Assembly (NCBI RefSeq): GCF_029982035.1
Contig: NZ_CP104166.1
Location: 620,001 to 684,000, forward strand
Direction of reading: 5' to 3'
Length of the DNA: 64,000 nucleotides
Source of the DNA: Megaera polyxenophila
GTDB lineage: Bacteria > Pseudomonadota > Alphaproteobacteria > Rickettsiales > Rickettsiaceae
A program made the translations under genes and the position numbers. The notes beneath the pieces were generated by a model. That model was not told the origin of the DNA, did not search any database, and saw only the letters and a program-made list of their open reading frames with translations. Below are positions 37,339 through 46,861 of the stretch, piece by piece. Each line of letters opens with the position of its first letter. The stretch's first letter is position 1.

Positions 37339-38640
37339 TTAATACATTGGATAGCATATCCTCGGTGTCGGTAATGGATTCCATTGTAGATATTTTAGAT
37401 ATTGGTCTAAATTCATACTTTTCTTCTGACTTCTACGATTTATCCATTTAAATACAATCAAAAAGATCTTATTATAAAACTGCTGAAGACAGCGATAATT
37501 ACCGCTAATTCCAAAGTAATTATAATGTCCCGTTAATTTAGATTTGAGTACTGGCCACCATTCTTTAAGACGCAATTTATTTCGTATTTGCTTTAACCAC
37601 TCCTTAGTTTCTTTAAGTTTCCGACAGAGATTTTCTTTACTGGTCTTATGACCCATAATGAAATATCCTTGCCTACTCTTACCGCAATAATGCGTAAAAC
37701 CAAGAAAGTTAAAAGTTTCTACTTTTTCTTTGCCTCTTCGAGCTTGTTTCCATACTTGTCGTCCAAATTTAAGCACTTTTGTCTTTTCTTCTGATACCTC
37801 TAGACCAAACTTTTCTAACCTTACGTGAAGTAATTTCAGAAAATTCTTTGCATCTTTTTCACTTTCACAACATACTACAAAGTCATCACAGTAGCGTATT
37901 AGCTCCATGTGTCCTTTTGCTTGTGATTTAATTTCTTTCTTAAACCATAAGTCTAGTACATAATGAAGATAGATATTTGCAAGCAATGGACTAATTACTC
38001 CTCCTTGAGGAGTTCCTACCTCAGTTGCTAACTGCTTTCCATCCTCAACTACTCCAGCTTTTAAGAATCTCCTTACTAACCATAATAAATTACGATCAAT
38101 TATTTTCTCCTCTAAACATCGTTGTAGCCAATAATGATTAACATTATCAAAGAACCCTTTGATATCTACTTCTACAATATAGTTAATTGGTTTAGTCATA
38201 ACCGCTTTGTCTAATGCTTTTACCGCATCATGACAGCTTAATTTATGTCTGAATCCATAAGATACATCCAAAAACTCTGCTTCATAAATCTGTTCTAAGA
38301 TCTTCTTTAGCATAATTTGAACTAACTTATCTTCAACTGATGGTATACCAAGTCCACGCTTCTCATTCTTACCAGCTTTTGGGATATAAACCCTCTTCAC
38401 TGGTTTAGGACAATACTGCTTTGACTTCATGGATGCCACTAATTGACCAAGCCTTTCTCTTAAATTCTTGCCATAAGCTTCCACTGTCTCACCATCAATT
38501 CCACAAGCTTTATTAGCCTTTAGTTCTTGATAGCATTCTGCAAGATTAGCCTCATTTACATGATGTATTAACGATGTAAATTTTAGTTGTTTATCTTGCC
38601 TCGCTCTCCTAGCTATCTGATTAAGTTTAACCTGCATCAT
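37339..38640 (-). CDS. ltrA: Group II intron reverse transcriptase/maturase
   Basis: A 433-aa intron-encoded protein that helps splicing and reverse-transcribes the intron. The RT motifs are intact: RRVYIPKA-type start (KPVKRVYIPKAGKNEKRGLG), DIKGFFDNVNH, GTPQGGVISPLLANIYLH, and the active-site YCDD (RYCDDFVVCC). An X/maturase domain follows (WWPVLKSKLTGHYNYFGISG). There is no HNH endonuclease domain at the C-terminus, so mobility probably relies on nascent strands at the fork. It lies in domain IV. Confidence 0.94.
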   Translation of the reverse strand: MMQVKLNQIARRARQDKQLKFTSLIHHVNEANLAECYQELKANKACGIDGETVEAYGKNLRERLGQLVASMKSKQYCPKPVKRVYIPKAGKNEKRGLGIPSVEDKLVQIMLKKILEQIYEAEFLDVSYGFRHKLSCHDAVKALDKAVMTKPINYIVEVDIKGFFDNVNHYWLQRCLEEKIIDRNLLWLVRRFLKAGVVEDGKQLATEVGTPQGGVISPLLANIYLHYVLDLWFKKEIKSQAKGHMELIRYCDDFVVCCESEKDAKNFLKLLHVRLEKFGLEVSEEKTKVLKFGRQVWKQARRGKEKVETFNFLGFTHYCGKSRQGYFIMGHKTSKENLCRKLKETKEWLKQIRNKLRLKEWWPVLKSKLTGHYNYFGISGNYRCLQQFYNKIFLIVFKWINRRSQKKSMNLDQYLKYLQWNPLPTPRICYPMY

Positions 38641-39135
38641 TTATTATAACCTCAGTGTATTATTATGACTGGTACTTAACCAGGCTTCCCATTGCTGACC
38701 GCTTCCCCATGTACATAGCTTTCCTATGCTCCAAGTACTATCAGTCAGTCTGACTTCTTCTGTATCATTTGCCAGTTCTCGCCTGTTTTGACTTGTCCCG
38801 ACATACTCTTCCGAGAACACAGAAGATCTCCCAAGTTTACGTAAACTCCATCTCATACCATGCCACGGACTTTGACCCCGATAGAGTGAATGATAACTTA
38901 CCTTAACGCCACCATTCATACTGCCTTCCGCATAATGCAAAAACGTCGGCCTCTATGATCTTGAATATTTCGGAGCTCAATACCTTCACTTTCGTTGCGG
39001 CCTGATATGTCCTTACCATTGGCTTCATTGTGTTTGTCACCTCCCACAATGCAATGGTTAGTTCTATGCTGGTGGTTAGCCTTTGCATAGGTCGGATTCT
39101 CACCAACTGATTCTTACGCACTTCCCTTGGCGCAC

Positions 39136-40295
39136 TGCAGATATTCTGCCTTTTCCTGGGCTTTATCAAAAGAGAGAGTCCCGACATCATCAGTATTTAG
39201 TACTACGGTATTTAAAGCATTTTCTCTCAATTTCTCATGGGTTTTATTTTCCTCTTCTGAATATTTAAAAATCCCCCCTACTCTTGCTAATACTTTAAAA
39301 ACTACATCCATTAAAAACTTCACTAATTTACTAGGATCAACAATTTTTTCCTTTGCGCTGTAAATAGCTATATTAGCCGAATCATCCATACTAGAACCAA
39401 AAGCTAAGGCAAGAGTACGGCCAGTTTTTTTAGCAGCTTGAATTTCTGCAGGATTATCTGAAATATCCTGAGGGCCTGTTTCTTTATCCTGGTCGAAGTA
39501 GCTTAAAGGAATATTATCTCTGTACCCACCGTCAACATATTCCTTACCATTAATCTTAACTGGTTCAAATACTATCGGAATAGATGCAGAAGCTCTACAT
39601 GCCATGGCAATTTCGACGTCAGGAGTATTTCTGCTATCAAAAATCTCAAGATCTCCCGTATCTCTTCGTGTTGCTGTAACTAGTAAGTCTTTGAATGTTT
39701 CCGGTGCGATAACCCGCAGTACAGCTAAATCTCCAAACAGAACTTTTCCTTCTGGATCTAGACTTTTTTGTCTTATTTCTTCAACCTCCTTCCCGCCGGA
39801 ATCAATTATATTTTGTAAAACACTTTCTTGTCTTGTAAGTTCTTTTAAGGATTCTTCTTGTTCTGAAGGAGACAACGATCCTAGTGCAGATTTTTGTTGG
39901 TCTATTTCCTGTAAACGCTTGTTACATAGGCCAATTACATCATTTTGCTCCAAAAAGTCTGCAATATTACTACGAATAGTAGTTCTAAGTAATTCCAGTA
40001 GAGGCTTACCGTCCTTATTAATGAGAAATCCTTCCCCGAGTAACCCTTTGAGGTTCGTATCTTTAGTAATTTGTTTGTATTTCTCGCTACTAATACCTGT
40101 AGCTATCATAGCAGCAGTTAGAGAACCGGCTGATGAACCGGCAACAGCCTCAAGGCCTTTAAGTATACCTCCTTTAGATAAAGCTTCATGCGCTCCCGAG
40201 TAAATAGCTCCTTTAGCCCCTCCTCCGCTAAAACTGGCACATTTAAAAGGTTGGTTTTGGGCTGCCATTATTTCTTCAATTGAACTCTTTTTCAT
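39136..40295 (-). pseudogene. Patatin-like phospholipase, 5' exon with full catalytic domain
   Basis: About 386 codons containing the whole patatin active site: oxyanion loop SFSGGGAKGAIYSG, nucleophile elbow GSSAGSLTA, and the Asp motif VDGGYRDNIPLSYF. Such enzymes hydrolyse phospholipids and are secreted by some Rickettsia to help escape host membranes (family knowledge). The exon ends at 39136 at the group II intron; unspliced reading stops at 39114 (…LQCAKGSA). With intron splicing the frame would continue into 37188, but the IS200/IS605 insertion then truncates the tail. A shortened active lipase is possible. Confidence 0.85.
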
Positions 40296-40412
40296 AACAA
40301 GATCACCACTCCAAATTACTTATACATTTTATGCGATTCTAGCATAAGTAGATTGCAATACTGAACTTTCAAATATTAATTGATGTGAGAATATTTAAAT
40401 AAAGTGTTTTTA

Positions 40413-40441
40413 ATGACAACAAGGCAAAAATTTGTTACAAT
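40413..40441 (+). promoter_or_regulatory. Likely sigma70 promoter of obgE
   Basis: ATGACA (-35, 40413-40418) and TACAAT (-10, 40436-40441) are separated by exactly 17 bases. They would give a leader of roughly 34 nt before the obgE ATG at 40482. The match is 4-5 of 6 in each box. Confidence 0.5.
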
Positions 40442-40481
40442 CCCCAGTGTATTTTAACCAGAAAAGCCGCCAGAAAATAAT

Positions 40482-41483
40482 ATGCAATTTATAGACGAAG
40501 CCAAAATATATATCAAAGCGGGTGATGGTGGTAATGGATCAGTAAGTTTCAGGAGAGAAAAATTTATTGATCGAGGAGGGCCTGATGGTGGAGACGGCGG
40601 TAACGGCGGAAGTATTATTTTCCAAAGCAATTCCCATCTTAATACGCTGTTAGAATTTCGTTATAAAAGGCACTTTAAAGCTGAAAATGGTGTATCAGGC
40701 AAAGGGCGTAACATGACAGGTAAATCCGGTGCTCCGTTAATTCTAAAAGTACCAGTTGGGACGCAAATTTTTTCAGAAGATGGAAATTTGTTAATCCACG
40801 ATTTTACACAAGATAACCAGCAATTTGAAATTATTCCAGGTGGAAAGGGTGGACTTGGAAATAGCCATTTTAAATCAAGTACAAATAAATCTCCTCGAAA
40901 ACGAACAGAAGGAGAAATTGCCGGAGAAATGGACATTTATTTAAAGTTGAAACTTCTATCTGATGCCGGATTAATTGGCTTGCCGAATGTGGGGAAATCT
41001 ACATTTCTGTCAAGAACTACGGCCGCAAAACCCAAAATTGCTAATTATCAATTTACCACCCTAAAACCTTCTCTCGGAGTTGTTTATGTCAGTGGAGAAG
41101 AATTCGTTTTGGCTGATATCCCAGGGCTTATTGAAGGAGCTCATACTGGAAAAGGTCTTGGGGATAAATTTCTTAAACATATAGAAAGATGCGGTGTACT
41201 TATTCATGTAATAGATGCAAACTCTCCTCATGTGGACAAAGATTATCTGACAATTAGAAATGAACTTGAATCATACTCTCCTCTGCTTAAGGACAAAACG
41301 GAAGTCGTGTGTATTAATAAAATTGATAGTCTAGGGGAGCGGGAACTGACAAAAAAAGTAAAATTGCTCGAAAAGGTAGCTAATAAAAAAATACATCTTA
41401 TTTCCGGGTATTTAAATATCGGTCTTGAAGCAGTCCTTAAGCAAGCATTAATGGAAATTAAAGCTTGGCGGGATAAAACATAG
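40482..41483 (+). CDS. obgE: GTPase Obg
   Basis: A 333-aa essential ribosome-assembly GTPase. The N-terminal Gly-rich Obg fold (AKIYIKAGDGGNGSVSFRRE) is followed by the G domain: G1 GLPNVGKSTF, switch region NYQFTTLKPSLG, G3 DIPGLIEGA and G4 NKID. Length is typical for the short (alphaproteobacterial) form without a long C-terminal extension. It lies divergent from the patatin gene. Confidence 0.97.
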   Translation: MQFIDEAKIYIKAGDGGNGSVSFRREKFIDRGGPDGGDGGNGGSIIFQSNSHLNTLLEFRYKRHFKAENGVSGKGRNMTGKSGAPLILKVPVGTQIFSEDGNLLIHDFTQDNQQFEIIPGGKGGLGNSHFKSSTNKSPRKRTEGEIAGEMDIYLKLKLLSDAGLIGLPNVGKSTFLSRTTAAKPKIANYQFTTLKPSLGVVYVSGEEFVLADIPGLIEGAHTGKGLGDKFLKHIERCGVLIHVIDANSPHVDKDYLTIRNELESYSPLLKDKTEVVCINKIDSLGERELTKKVKLLEKVANKKIHLISGYLNIGLEAVLKQALMEIKAWRDKT

Positions 41484-41705
41484 TAAGTATAATCTAAAAA
41501 ATCTAAAGTAAGCTCTGGATCGTTATATTTATTATTATAAATACACATCGATTCTGCGATATGATTTATGAAGCTAAAATTTATTAAATTCAGGTGCAGG
41601 TAGCAGAGGGATAATCAAATTCCTTGCAAAAAGCGGATTTTATAGAAATCTAAGGCGTACTCAAGTCGTTGGATTGTTGAGTGATGAGAAAATAAGAGAT
41701 TAATT

Positions 41706-42146
41706 ATGATGATAATACCACATTTAATTTTAAAGAAAGATGGTAAGATTTTATTAACAAGAAGAAGTCCAACTAATAAGATATGGCCTGGTCACTGGCA
41801 TTGTATCACAGGCAGTATAGAGACTGGTGAATCCCCAAGAGAAGCTATTATTCGCGAAGCTGAAGAAGAGGTCGGAATCAAGATCAAGGGCATAAATTTA
41901 GAAACAATAATCTTTCTTGTAGAAAAAGATTATTTTGACCCTCTGAAAAAATTTTATGCCTTAGAATTATTTTTTGTAAGTCATTTGAGCGATGATCAAA
42001 AACCAACAAATTTAGAACCTTTAAAGCAGGATTCTCTGGACTGGTTCGATCCATATGAATTACCGAAGCCCATTATTCCAGGGGTTTCTTTTGGTATTAA
42101 AAGCTATTTTAGCAATCAACGTTATGCAGAATTTAGAAATGCCTAA
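41706..42146 (+). CDS. NUDIX hydrolase
   Basis: 146 aa with a complete Nudix box, GSIETGESPREAIIREAEEE followed by VGI (about residues 38-60), the Mg2+-binding catalytic helix. The substrate is not deducible; dinucleoside polyphosphates or damaged nucleotides are possible. It stands 57 bp before trpS and may be co-transcribed with it. Confidence 0.9.
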   Translation: MMIIPHLILKKDGKILLTRRSPTNKIWPGHWHCITGSIETGESPREAIIREAEEEVGIKIKGINLETIIFLVEKDYFDPLKKFYALELFFVSHLSDDQKPTNLEPLKQDSLDWFDPYELPKPIIPGVSFGIKSYFSNQRYAEFRNA

Positions 42147-42202
42147 AATTAATAAAAGCTCAATTCATCAACTAACTTATAATATTTTTACGTTCACGAA
42201 AA

Positions 42203-43195
42203 ATGAAAAAAAGAATTTTAACAGGTGATAGACCAAGTGGTAGATTACATTTAGGGCATTATGTAGGTTCATTGCAAAGTAGGATCAAGCTACAATATGA
42301 ATATGATCAGTACATTATGATTGCTGATGTCCAAGCTCTGACGGATAATTTTGAAAATCCGAAGAAGATTACAGAAAATGTTTTTGAAGTTGCCAAAGAT
42401 TATTTAAGTGTTGGAATTGACCCTAGCCAAACCACAATTTTTGTTCAATCTCAGATTCCAGAAATTGGCGAATTAACAGTTTATTACCTAAATTTAGTAA
42501 CTGTCGGAAGGCTAGAAAGAAACCCTACGGTTAAATCTGAAATTCAACAGAAAGGTTTTAATGATTCCATACCAGCCGGTTTTTTGTGCTACCCTGTTAG
42601 TCAAGCAGCCGACATAACTATTTTTCAGGCAGAATTAGTACCTGTCGGAGATGATCAAGTACCGATGATTGAGCAAACAAATGAAATCGTCAGGCGTTTT
42701 AACAGAATTTATGGCTCCGAGTGCCTAAAAGAGTGCAATGCTATTTTAAGCAATACTCCACGTTTAGTGGGAATTGACGGCAAGGCTAAAGCTAGTAAAT
42801 CGCTAGGTAATGCTATTTCTCTTTCAGATACGCAGGAAGAAATAAAACAGAAAATATTCCAGATGTTTACTGATCCGGCTCATCTAAAAATTAGTGATCC
42901 AGGACAGGTAGAAGGAAATGTAGTGTTTACTTATTTAGATATTTTCCACCCTGATAAAGAAGAGGTTGAGTCTCTAAAAGCGCATTATAAGCGAGGCGGT
43001 CTTGGAGATATGACTATAAAAAATATTTTAAATAATAGCATTCAGGATTTACTCAAAGACATACGTGAAAAAAGGGAAGCTATAAAACAAAAAGATGTTC
43101 AGGAAATACTTTATCATGGCAGTGCTAAAGCATCTCAGCGAGCGAAACTCACCATGGAAGAGGTTAGAGAAGCCATAGGAGTTAAATATTTCTAA
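42203..43195 (+). CDS. trpS: Tryptophanyl-tRNA synthetase
   Basis: A 330-aa class I synthetase. The HIGH motif appears as RPSGRLHLGHYVGSL (residues ~11-25) and the KMSKS loop as KASKSLGN. It also has QSQIPEIGELTVYYLNLVT and GDDQVPMIEQTNEIVRRFN, which bind Trp and ATP. Length and order of motifs are normal. Confidence 0.97.
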   Translation: MKKRILTGDRPSGRLHLGHYVGSLQSRIKLQYEYDQYIMIADVQALTDNFENPKKITENVFEVAKDYLSVGIDPSQTTIFVQSQIPEIGELTVYYLNLVTVGRLERNPTVKSEIQQKGFNDSIPAGFLCYPVSQAADITIFQAELVPVGDDQVPMIEQTNEIVRRFNRIYGSECLKECNAILSNTPRLVGIDGKAKASKSLGNAISLSDTQEEIKQKIFQMFTDPAHLKISDPGQVEGNVVFTYLDIFHPDKEEVESLKAHYKRGGLGDMTIKNILNNSIQDLLKDIREKREAIKQKDVQEILYHGSAKASQRAKLTMEEVREAIGVKYF

Positions 43196-43205
43196 GATAG
43201 TTTTT

Positions 43206-43679
43206 ATGAGCAGTATTGATAGCAAATTTAAAGAGGAATTAAAAATTGAGCATAGCCTAAGGCCAAGTATTAATGATATTGAGTTTTTAACCAGAAAGCT
43301 AAATGATGAAACTGCTGAATTAGGCTCAACTCACCCTTTTGCTTTCTTCATTCGCAATAATACTGACGAGATTATAGCTGGGTGTAATGGCTTTGTGGTA
43401 TTTGGTGCGATATATACTGATCAGCTCTGGGTACATCAGGATTGGCGCAAAAAAAACTTCGGTCGGGAGTTAATGAAACATGTACACGATTACGGTCGCA
43501 AAGTAGGTTGCAGAATAGCTACGGTTGCTACAATGAGCTTCCAGAGTCAAGGATTCTATGAAAAATTAGGTTATAAAGTGGATTTTGAACGTAGCGGCTA
43601 CGTTAATGGTTCTTCTTGTTTATTTTTACAATTAGCTTTAAGTGAAGATAGAACCAAAGCAATCAAACTTGTACCTTAG
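43206..43679 (+). CDS. GNAT-family N-acetyltransferase
   Basis: 157 aa. The acetyl-CoA-binding region is seen in LWVHQDWRKKNFGRELMKHV, then FYEKLGYKVDFER. It starts 10 bp after trpS and ends just before the GrpB-GNAT gene, suggesting one operon. The substrate is unknown. Confidence 0.85.
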   Translation: MSSIDSKFKEELKIEHSLRPSINDIEFLTRKLNDETAELGSTHPFAFFIRNNTDEIIAGCNGFVVFGAIYTDQLWVHQDWRKKNFGRELMKHVHDYGRKVGCRIATVATMSFQSQGFYEKLGYKVDFERSGYVNGSSCLFLQLALSEDRTKAIKLVP

Positions 43680-43696
43680 ATAAGGATTGGCCTAAA

Positions 43697-44617
43697 ATGT
43701 TTGAGACAGAAGCTATCAAAATCAGGGAGGCTCTTGGCCAAAATTGTGTGGCAGTACACCATATTGGTTCAACTTCCGTCCCTGCTCTTGCTGCAAAGCC
43801 TAAAATAGACATTACCACGGTCGTAAAACCATTTGCTCCTTTGGAGTGGTCGGTTAATGCTATGACAGATATTTTTGGAAGCTTAGGCTACACATATAAG
43901 GGAGAATGGAACATTCCATTTAAATATGGATTTACAAAAAGGGGAGATATTAATGTAAATCTTCATGTTTACGAAGAAGGGCATCCTGAAATAGAGGTAT
44001 CGCTGCTATTTAGGGATTATTTAAGAAAAAATGACAAAGGGCGTGATGAATATGCTGCTTTAAAAGATGAGATTCTAAAAGACCCTTCATCTTCTACGAA
44101 AACTTATTCTATATTTCCCGCTTACACTTTAAGGAAAAATGATTTCATACTAAATATTTTAAAGCAAAATGGCTTCAAGCATACCAGGTTTGTAAAATGT
44201 GCTCATTATAATGAAGTTCAAGCTGCTAAATATTTTCGTCAAAAGTATTTTTTCGATAATGTGCCTATAAAAGATCCATATACTTGGACATTTAATCACC
44301 CTGATCACGTTCATTTTATTTTATATCAGGGAGCTTTAATTATAGGTTACGGGCATATTCGGCTCTGCTCAAATGCAAGTTCGGTTCTGCGAATTATTGT
44401 AATTGATCAAGAAAAGAGAAATCAGGGATTTGGAGGGTACTTTTTACAGTTAATCGAAAAATGGTTGAAAAATCAAAATTATCGAATAATTCACGCCCAT
44501 TCTTCTCCAAAGGCTATAGAATTTTACAAGAAATATAACTACTATAAAATGCCGTTTAACGATCCTGACGGCTATGAAAGCGACCCTGTTGATATACCAG
44601 TTGGCAAAAATTTATGA
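43697..44617 (+). CDS. GrpB-domain and GNAT-domain fusion protein
   Basis: 306 aa. Residues ~1-155 are a GrpB (UPF0157) nucleotidyltransferase-like domain (VHHIGSTSVPALAAKPKIDI, NVNLHVYEEGHPE). Residues ~165-306 are a GNAT acetyltransferase (LRIIVIDQEKRNQGFGGYFL, AIEFYKKYNYYKMPF). GrpB proteins usually open with DPxWPxxFE. Here DKDWPKMFE is encoded, but its first residues lie before the ATG in the same frame, so translation may start upstream at a non-ATG codon or the N-terminus is trimmed. The role is unknown; modification of an aminoglycoside-like or nucleotide substrate is only a guess. Confidence 0.85.
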   Translation: MFETEAIKIREALGQNCVAVHHIGSTSVPALAAKPKIDITTVVKPFAPLEWSVNAMTDIFGSLGYTYKGEWNIPFKYGFTKRGDINVNLHVYEEGHPEIEVSLLFRDYLRKNDKGRDEYAALKDEILKDPSSSTKTYSIFPAYTLRKNDFILNILKQNGFKHTRFVKCAHYNEVQAAKYFRQKYFFDNVPIKDPYTWTFNHPDHVHFILYQGALIIGYGHIRLCSNASSVLRIIVIDQEKRNQGFGGYFLQLIEKWLKNQNYRIIHAHSSPKAIEFYKKYNYYKMPFNDPDGYESDPVDIPVGKNL

Positions 44618-44662
44618 GTATTAATTAGGACTCAAAATATAAATAAGTTAGTAATCTAAAAA

Positions 44663-45601
44663 ATGAATAAGGTAATAGTAGTTTGCGGCCCAACAGCCAG
44701 CGGTAAAACCCAATTTGCGCATTTACTTGCTAAAAAAAATAACGGCGAAATAGTTAATGCCGATTCGATGCAATTATATAAATCATTACCTATTATTACT
44801 TCTTCTCCTTCTCTGGAATTGAAAAATGAACTGCTATATCATTTATATAATTTCCTTGATATTAACTCGGAATATTCCGTAGCAAAATATGCTCAGATAG
44901 CGGCAGAAAAAATCAAGGAAATATCTACCCGTAAGAAACTGCCTATATTAGTTGGTGGGTCCGGAATGTATATTAATTCTTTAATAAAAGGATTTAGCTA
45001 TATACCGGATATAGAGCCAGAGGTCCGCGCGCAGGTGAGAAGTTTGCAGCAATCATTAGATTCCAATGAATTTTTTGAGTTATTAAAAAAAACCGATCCT
45101 GTAATCGTTAATGTTTTAAATGCTCAGGACTCACAAAGAGTAGCTAGAGCCTATGAGGTTTTCCTGCAAACTGGGAAGTCCATATTATATTACCAAAAAA
45201 GTAATACCAAATTATTGGAGGGTTTTAGCTTTAGGGCTATCCTACTTTTACCAGATAGGCAGTTTTTATATTCAATGTGTAATAACAGACTAGAACAAAT
45301 GTTTAAAAAGGGCGTAGTTGAAGAGGTAAAAAGCTTACTTAATGAAAAATGCAACATAAACGCTTTAGCCATGAAGTCCCTTGGCGTAAAAGAAATAATA
45401 TCTTATTTAGAAAATAGGATATCTAAAGATGAAGCCATGGAGATAGCTAAAACCAGAACCAGGCAGTATGCCAAACGTCAGGTTACTTGGTTTAAAAATC
45501 AACTTCAAGAAAAGGATATAATAGAATTTTCGAACTACGAGGAATATGAGAAAATTTTAACAATGGTGAGCCCGCCGGGATTCGAACCCGGGACAACCTG
45601 A
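44663..45601 (+). CDS. miaA: tRNA dimethylallyltransferase MiaA
   Basis: 312 aa. Adds a dimethylallyl group to A37 of tRNAs reading UNN codons. The P-loop GPTASGKT is at residues 9-16, followed by NADSMQLYKSLPI, LVGGSGMYINSLIKG and the late motif TRTRQYAKRQVTWFKN. The last ~12 residues (MVSPPGFEPGTT) are encoded by the antisense of the tRNA-Lys gene, whose sequence supplies the stop codon. The ancestral C-terminus was probably shorter or lost. Confidence 0.95.
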   Translation: MNKVIVVCGPTASGKTQFAHLLAKKNNGEIVNADSMQLYKSLPIITSSPSLELKNELLYHLYNFLDINSEYSVAKYAQIAAEKIKEISTRKKLPILVGGSGMYINSLIKGFSYIPDIEPEVRAQVRSLQQSLDSNEFFELLKKTDPVIVNVLNAQDSQRVARAYEVFLQTGKSILYYQKSNTKLLEGFSFRAILLLPDRQFLYSMCNNRLEQMFKKGVVEEVKSLLNEKCNINALAMKSLGVKEIISYLENRISKDEAMEIAKTRTRQYAKRQVTWFKNQLQEKDIIEFSNYEEYEKILTMVSPPGFEPGTT

Positions 45602-45639
45602 TTAAAAGTCAAGTGCTCTACCAGCTGAGCTACGGGCTC
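45564..45639 (-). tRNA. tRNA-Lys (TTT)
   Basis: A 76-nt cloverleaf on the minus strand: acceptor GAGCCCG/CGGGCTC, D-arm GCTCAGCTGGTAGAGC, anticodon stem CTTGA/TCAGG with loop CTTTTAA (anticodon TTT), T-arm CCGGGTTCGAATCCCGG, discriminator A and encoded CCA. It overlaps the miaA 3' end by 38 bp, tail to tail. Confidence 0.97.
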
Positions 45640-45860
45640 ACAAAATACAATATTTATAAGTACCAAGCAGATTTTTTATCTGTTTATATGAAAATACTGT
45701 TACCGCTCACCAATGTTTAAATTGTAAATACATCTTCTAAGAAAAAATGCGAAAATTCAACGCTTTTCAATACATTAAACTCATAAAATGTGTTTTACTT
45801 TATCGTGGAAAAACCATAATATGTCAACAACTATTTTTGTAGAAAAGGTTTAGAACCAAA

Positions 45861-46598
45861 ATGTATTCGGATGCTGTAGTTATAATCCCTGCCAGAATTG
45901 CTTCCACAAGACTTGAAAATAAGCCATTGCAAATGATTGGGAACAAAACCATGATCGAGCATGTCGTCTCTAAGGTAAGCAGAATAGCGGTTGCTAAAGT
46001 TTTTGTTGCAACCGATTCAGAAGAAATATTCTCTCTTGTAACAAGCAAAGGTTTTTCTGCAATAATGACAGACAAGAATTGCTTAACCGGGACTGATAGA
46101 GTATACGAGGCTTTTAAGAAGCTCCCTCATTCCACTGCCATAAAATACGTTATAAACGTGCAAGGGGATATGCCTTTTATTGATGAGGCAATAATTCCTA
46201 AAATCATCGAAGGCCTAAAAACTGGACGATTTGATATAATGACCTCTGTTGTAAAAGTTGGTAAGGATATTGCTGGTTCTCCCTCAAATGTAAAAGTAGT
46301 AATAGATAAAAACAATAAGGCTCTTTATTTTTCTAGGTCTCTTGTACCAAGTGGAGCTTCAGAATTTCTTTATCATGTAGGAATTTACGGTTTTAAAGCT
46401 CCTCTCCTTGAAAAATTTGTTTTGCTAGAGCAAAGTGAAAATGAAAAAAGTGAAAACCTAGAGCAATTAAGAGCTTTAGACAATGGAATGACAATAGGAG
46501 TTTGTTATTCTAACGAGATTCCAATTTCGGTAGATACTAAAGAGGATCTAGCAAAAGCAAGAGATTTTGTAGTTAAAAACCCTGGGTACTTAACTTAA
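45861..46598 (+). CDS. kdsB: CMP-KDO synthetase KdsB
   Basis: 245 aa. Activates 3-deoxy-D-manno-octulosonate with CTP for lipopolysaccharide core synthesis. Motifs are IIPARIASTRLENKPL at the N-terminus, GTDRVYEA, NVQGDMPFID and HVGIYGFKA, all standard. Its presence argues that the organism makes LPS. Confidence 0.96.
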   Translation: MYSDAVVIIPARIASTRLENKPLQMIGNKTMIEHVVSKVSRIAVAKVFVATDSEEIFSLVTSKGFSAIMTDKNCLTGTDRVYEAFKKLPHSTAIKYVINVQGDMPFIDEAIIPKIIEGLKTGRFDIMTSVVKVGKDIAGSPSNVKVVIDKNNKALYFSRSLVPSGASEFLYHVGIYGFKAPLLEKFVLLEQSENEKSENLEQLRALDNGMTIGVCYSNEIPISVDTKEDLAKARDFVVKNPGYLT

Positions 46599-46861
46599 AA
46601 AAGTAATATACGACTATAATTTATACATATTGCTTGGAGATATTCTTGCAAGCAGGTCATATGTGTGGGTTTTAAGCCACAAATTGCGTTTCTTTTTAAC
46701 TTCTTCTATCTTGAGTTATCGTGCGCTAATTTCTTTATAAGCTCCGCTAATCTCAATTTCTGCCTCTAAATTATATCTTTCGGTTATATAACTTGTAACT
46801 TGTTATTTAAATTATATTAATGCTAATCTTTAAATAACGAATTAACTTTATATAAATCGCT

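Larger units (their letters stand above)
37189..39135 (-). mobile_element. Group II intron with reverse transcriptase, inside the patatin gene
   Basis: A ~1947-nt retroelement in the same orientation as its host gene. The proposed 5' end is GTGCGCCAAGGG (canonical GUGCG start) and the 3' end is CTACCTAAT (canonical AY). Joining these ends restores the patatin frame (…AEYL-H-IKGFMQTS…). Domain V is at 37275-37307. CGTGGTAAT pairs with ATTATCACG over 9 bp as domain VI (about 37205-37265). The first ~495 nt hold the ribozyme domains I-III; the small ORFs at 38644-39190 lie in this RNA part and are not genes. Confidence 0.85.

Noticed and set aside
38644..39190. Two minus-strand frames of 98 and 95 aa upstream of the reverse transcriptase
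   Set aside because: They lie in the ribozyme domains I-III of the group II intron and have no protein-family features.
39604..40203. Plus-strand 199-aa frame opposite the patatin catalytic domain
   Set aside because: It is antisense to strong patatin motifs (GGGAKG, GSSAGS, DGGYRDN) and has no recognisable domain.
35891..46806. TTATATAACTTGTAAC repeated near 35891 and near 46791 as a shared regulatory site
   Set aside because: A 16-base match of such AT-rich sequence is not surprising in 64 kb, and the two copies face differently relative to their neighbouring genes.
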